From DASRAJ01 sp039920305 (lineage in GTDB: Bacteria > Bacteroidota > Bacteroidia > Chitinophagales > UBA10324), in contig JBDSEA010000138.1 in the NCBI GenBank assembly GCA_039920305.1, positions 1 through 24,073 on the forward strand: a stretch of 24,073 nucleotides of DNA, given 5' to 3'. The position numbers were made by a program, and so were the translations under genes. Below the pieces are notes generated by a model. It had not been told where the DNA came from and searched no databases. It saw nothing but the letters and a program-made list of their open reading frames with translations. Of the stretch, positions 23,713 through 24,073 are shown one piece after another (position 1 is the stretch's first letter; every line of letters starts with the position of its first letter).

Positions 23713-24073
23713 ATGAAATCGAATGCCGGGTTTATCGTTCACCTGATATTAATATCATTGCATTTATTATCACAACTTACCCTTTCCATTCAATTCAAAA
23801 GAAAAATTAAAGAGAAACAATTCAAATTTGGATTTCAAGCTCGCTTGACTCATTCAAAACGCATTACTAATCTTATAAGGAAATTCAGATTATCCGGCAT
23901 TCTTCGAAAAGCACCAAATTTCAATAAGCTGAAACCTCAGGATTATATTTTTATTGCTGCTTTCCCGGTAATTCTCTGGTCATTTTACAACTTTCAAAAA
24001 AAAAGGGTTAGCTACTCTGTTTTTCTGCTTGTTCTTGCAGCCGGACTATTAAGATGCTATGTTTCACTCGATC
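23713..24073 (+). CDS. membrane protein, 5' part only; possible GT39-type glycosyltransferase
   Basis: A reading frame opens with ATG at 23713 and is still open after 120 codons at the window edge, so its 3' end is missing. It has a hydrophobic start (FIVHLILISLHLLSQLTL), then a basic, polar stretch with KRKIKEKQFKFGFQ, and two hydrophobic segments (YIFIAAFPVILWSFY and YSVFLLVLAAGLLRC). The last residues AAGLLRCYVSLD resemble the point just before the DPxxHxWDERxHALVA motif in GT39-like (ArnT/PMT) membrane glycosyltransferases, but that motif would lie beyond the edge. A run of nine A at 23996-24004 could shift the frame if misread. It is divergent from panD with a 44-nt gap. Confidence 0.5.
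   Translation, partial: MKSNAGFIVHLILISLHLLSQLTLSIQFKRKIKEKQFKFGFQARLTHSKRITNLIRKFRLSGILRKAPNFNKLKPQDYIFIAAFPVILWSFYNFQKKRVSYSVFLLVLAAGLLRCYVSLD

Noticed and set aside
1..24073. CRISPR arrays, tRNA or rRNA genes, toxin-antitoxin pairs or phage genes.
   Set aside because: No regularly spaced repeats, cloverleaf arms or matching protein families were found by reading both strands. Low-level signals cannot be excluded without a search.

Overview
The window looks like a chromosomal segment of a free-living Bacteroidota (Sphingobacteriia/Chitinophagia-like). The reasons are a type IX secretion lipoprotein of the SprE/PorW family followed by PBP1A, an M23 peptidase-bactofilin-AtpZ cluster, a SMUG2-type DNA glycosylase, TAnnTTTG-type -7 promoter elements, and little use of Shine-Dalgarno sequences. 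Nearly everything is conserved housekeeping or catabolic DNA. I see no CRISPR array, tRNA, rRNA, intact mobile element or prophage. The only mobile DNA is a 3' relic of an IS30-family transposase.

Layout. Positions 1-781 hold the 3' end of a GlcD-type FAD-linked oxidase and 839-1414 a small predicted outer-membrane beta-barrel. Positions 1555-9768 are a same-strand fatty-acid beta-oxidation block: long-chain acyl-CoA synthetase, a FadN-type 3-hydroxyacyl-CoA dehydrogenase/enoyl-CoA hydratase, the FadA thiolase, a DinB/YfiT-like protein and the FadE acyl-CoA dehydrogenase. The order N-A-E matches the fadNAE operon of Bacillus, with the DinB-like gene inserted between A and E. A SMUG2-like DNA glycosylase follows (9929-10603).

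The minus-strand block 10616-14782 contains a periplasmic thioredoxin-fold protein, the IS30 relic, and the chain M23 peptidase > bactofilin > AtpZ > AtpI-like membrane protein > SprT-like metalloprotein. In that chain bactofilin, AtpZ, the membrane protein and SprT overlap one another by 3 to 14 nt. AtpZ lacks any ATG, GTG or TTG start and appears to begin with CTG.

Divergently, sprE (TTG start) and the PBP1A gene run on the plus strand (14939-20016), followed by a second predicted envelope beta-barrel and a class I glutamine-amidotransferase-like hydrolase. The minus-strand trio panD > flippase-like LPG-synthase-TM protein > rfaE2 (23668-21778) has 4-nt ATGA overlaps and links coenzyme A supply with heptose/LPS synthesis. 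The right edge carries the 5' end of a divergent membrane protein, probably a GT39-type glycosyltransferase, cut by the window.

How it fits together: one half of the window activates and degrades fatty acids to acetyl-CoA. The other half builds the envelope: peptidoglycan synthesis and hydrolysis, a bactofilin scaffold, type IX secretion, and LPS precursors. No wholly new system is evident. The most interesting points are the CTG-started atpZ, the accessory ATP-synthase genes without neighbouring atp structural genes, the DinB insertion in fadNAE, an IS30 relic that may donate a promoter element, and inverted repeats at the fad promoters.
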